Assembly: GCA_028825345.1 (NCBI GenBank)
Contig: JAPKAJ010000155.1
Location: forward strand, 1-5,719
DNA length: 5,719 bases
Direction of reading: 5' to 3'
Source: Arenicellales bacterium
GTDB lineage: Bacteria; Pseudomonadota; Gammaproteobacteria; Arenicellales; UBA868
The notes beneath the pieces are model-generated. The model saw nothing but the letters and a program-made list of their open reading frames with translations. It was not told the origin of the DNA and searched no databases. The position numbers were made by a program, and so were the translations under genes. Below are positions 4,860-5,719 of the stretch, in pieces (positions within the stretch are counted from its first letter, which is position 1; each line of letters starts with the position of its first letter).

Positions 4860-5719
4860 TTAACGGGAATGTTTACCACTCAGCGCTGCCTGTAATTTTT
4901 GCACTTCCTCGTGGGGCATCGAATAAGAGTGATCGGCATCAGGAAATTGGCCTTCTTTGACTTCCTTCACAAATTCTGAGAAAGCATTGACCGCTACTTC
5001 CCCTACGTTGCCATAACGCTTGGAAAATTTCGGCTTGAAGTCATCGAAAGCACCGATCAGATCGGCACCATTTAGAGCCTGGCCGTAACCCGGATTCCCA
5101 GCACCAATACTAAAAGTGAAAATTTCGACTGCCTCTTCAATGGCGGCCGCTACCTGGGGCGGTACCGCTTCTATCTCTATACCGACTGCCCCGGCTTCTT
5201 CAATGGCCCTTGCATTATCAATTATCTTTAGTGCATCTTCGACGGTACGTCCCTGTGCTTTAAAGCCTCCCATTGAATTTACAAAGTGAGGGCATAGACC
5301 TACATGGCTCATTACAGGTATGCCGGCGTCAGCAACAGCTTTGATAATGTCGAACTTCTCGCGCCCGCCCTGAAGTTTGACTGCCTCAGCTCCACCTTCT
5401 TTTACTAATCGTAATGCGTTATGGATCGCAATATCACTTGTTGCATAGGAGCCAAACGGCATTGCTGTGATACACAAAGTATTGGGCGCACCACGGCGTA
5501 CAGCCTTGACGTGCTCAATCATTTGATCAACCGTCATCGGTAACGTGGTCGAATGACCATACAGGGTCATTCCAAGGCTGTCGCCAACGCCGACGATATC
5601 AACGCCACCTCGCTCGGCCCATTGAGCCATCAGAAAGTCACCTACGGCGACTAGTGTCGTTTTTTCCTTTCGTGTTTTTCGATCTTTTATATCCGGGATG
5701 GATAACTTTTTTTCGGTTC
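4860..5719 (-). CDS. PanB-family (ketopantoate hydroxymethyltransferase-like) protein, divergent active site, 5' end beyond window
   Basis: The frame is open to the right edge. The Met at 5628-5630 is internal, because upstream codons read KKLSIPDIKDRK, the usual PanB N-terminus, so the start lies just outside. Counting from that Met, family landmarks are VGDSLGM (15-21, metal-ligand Asp17), MPFGSYAT (57-64), HVGLCPHFVNSMGGFKAQGR (109-128), the catalytic-type Glu154 in IEIEAVP, IGAGNPGYGQ (175-184) and KPKFSKRYG (199-207). PanB normally transfers a hydroxymethyl group from methylene-tetrahydrofolate to 2-ketoisovalerate in pantothenate synthesis. Here three conserved motifs differ: TAYD is AVGD, the metal-binding Asp of ADxPF is Ala56 (TAMPF), and the Glu of KxEGG is Gln87 (KLQGG). 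Fold is certain; classical PanB activity is doubtful and a paralogue with another keto-acid reaction is likely. No panC or panD is visible beside it. The next gene in the same direction is the propeller gene, 94 bases downstream. Confidence 0.9.
   Translation of the reverse strand, partial: TEKKLSIPDIKDRKTRKEKTTLVAVGDFLMAQWAERGGVDIVGVGDSLGMTLYGHSTTLPMTVDQMIEHVKAVRRGAPNTLCITAMPFGSYATSDIAIHNALRLVKEGGAEAVKLQGGREKFDIIKAVADAGIPVMSHVGLCPHFVNSMGGFKAQGRTVEDALKIIDNARAIEEAGAVGIEIEAVPPQVAAAIEEAVEIFTFSIGAGNPGYGQALNGADLIGAFDDFKPKFSKRYGNVGEVAVNAFSEFVKEVKEGQFPDADHSYSMPHEEVQKLQAALSGKHSR

Noticed and set aside
5628..5630. Met at 5628-5630 as true start of the PanB-like gene
   Set aside because: The upstream codons match the family N-terminus (KKLSIPDIKDRK and the TAYD region), so the gene extends beyond the window.

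Overview
The window looks like a chromosomal piece of a proteobacterium, most likely a gammaproteobacterium. The basis is similarity by eye: a LiuR-like MerR regulator, a FadD/PimA-like acyl-CoA ligase and a class V aminotransferase of a type I recall from gammaproteobacteria. Base composition is mid-range. I see no phage, transposon, CRISPR, tRNA or rRNA signal.

Layout. (1) Bases 1-1923, minus strand: a two-gene unit, an acyl-CoA synthetase followed by a MerR-family regulator that runs off the left edge. They overlap by an ATGA stop/start. (2) Bases 1924-2701: an unusually long (about 780 bp) divergent intergenic region. Its core at 2221-2276 holds two ACGT-type palindromes centred 20 bp apart. 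They sit inside two back-to-back candidate promoters whose -10 boxes overlap. Between this core and the ligase lies an open but start-less reading frame (2019-2228, minus) that may be a gene remnant. (3) Bases 2702-3844, plus strand: a PLP-dependent class V aminotransferase with intact key residues. (4) Bases 3845-4765, minus strand: a predicted beta-propeller protein related in general shape to GH43/GH32-type glycosidases. Its stop codon directly abuts the aminotransferase stop. Its coding frame clearly continues upstream of the first ATG but meets no standard start codon. (5) Bases 4860-5719, minus strand: a PanB-family protein (ketopantoate hydroxymethyltransferase fold), cut at its N-terminus by the right edge. 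It lacks two of the expected metal-site residues.

How they may work together. The ligase/MerR pair looks like a self-regulated acyl-CoA catabolic unit, with the regulator probably acting at the paired palindromes. The PanB-like gene and the propeller gene probably form one transcript reading toward the aminotransferase. The most interesting item is the PanB-like protein. It keeps the family scaffold and the catalytic Glu, but the TAYD, ADxPF and KxEGG motifs are altered, which suggests a different reaction from pantothenate synthesis. A shared pathway for PanB-like protein, propeller and aminotransferase is only an inference from proximity.
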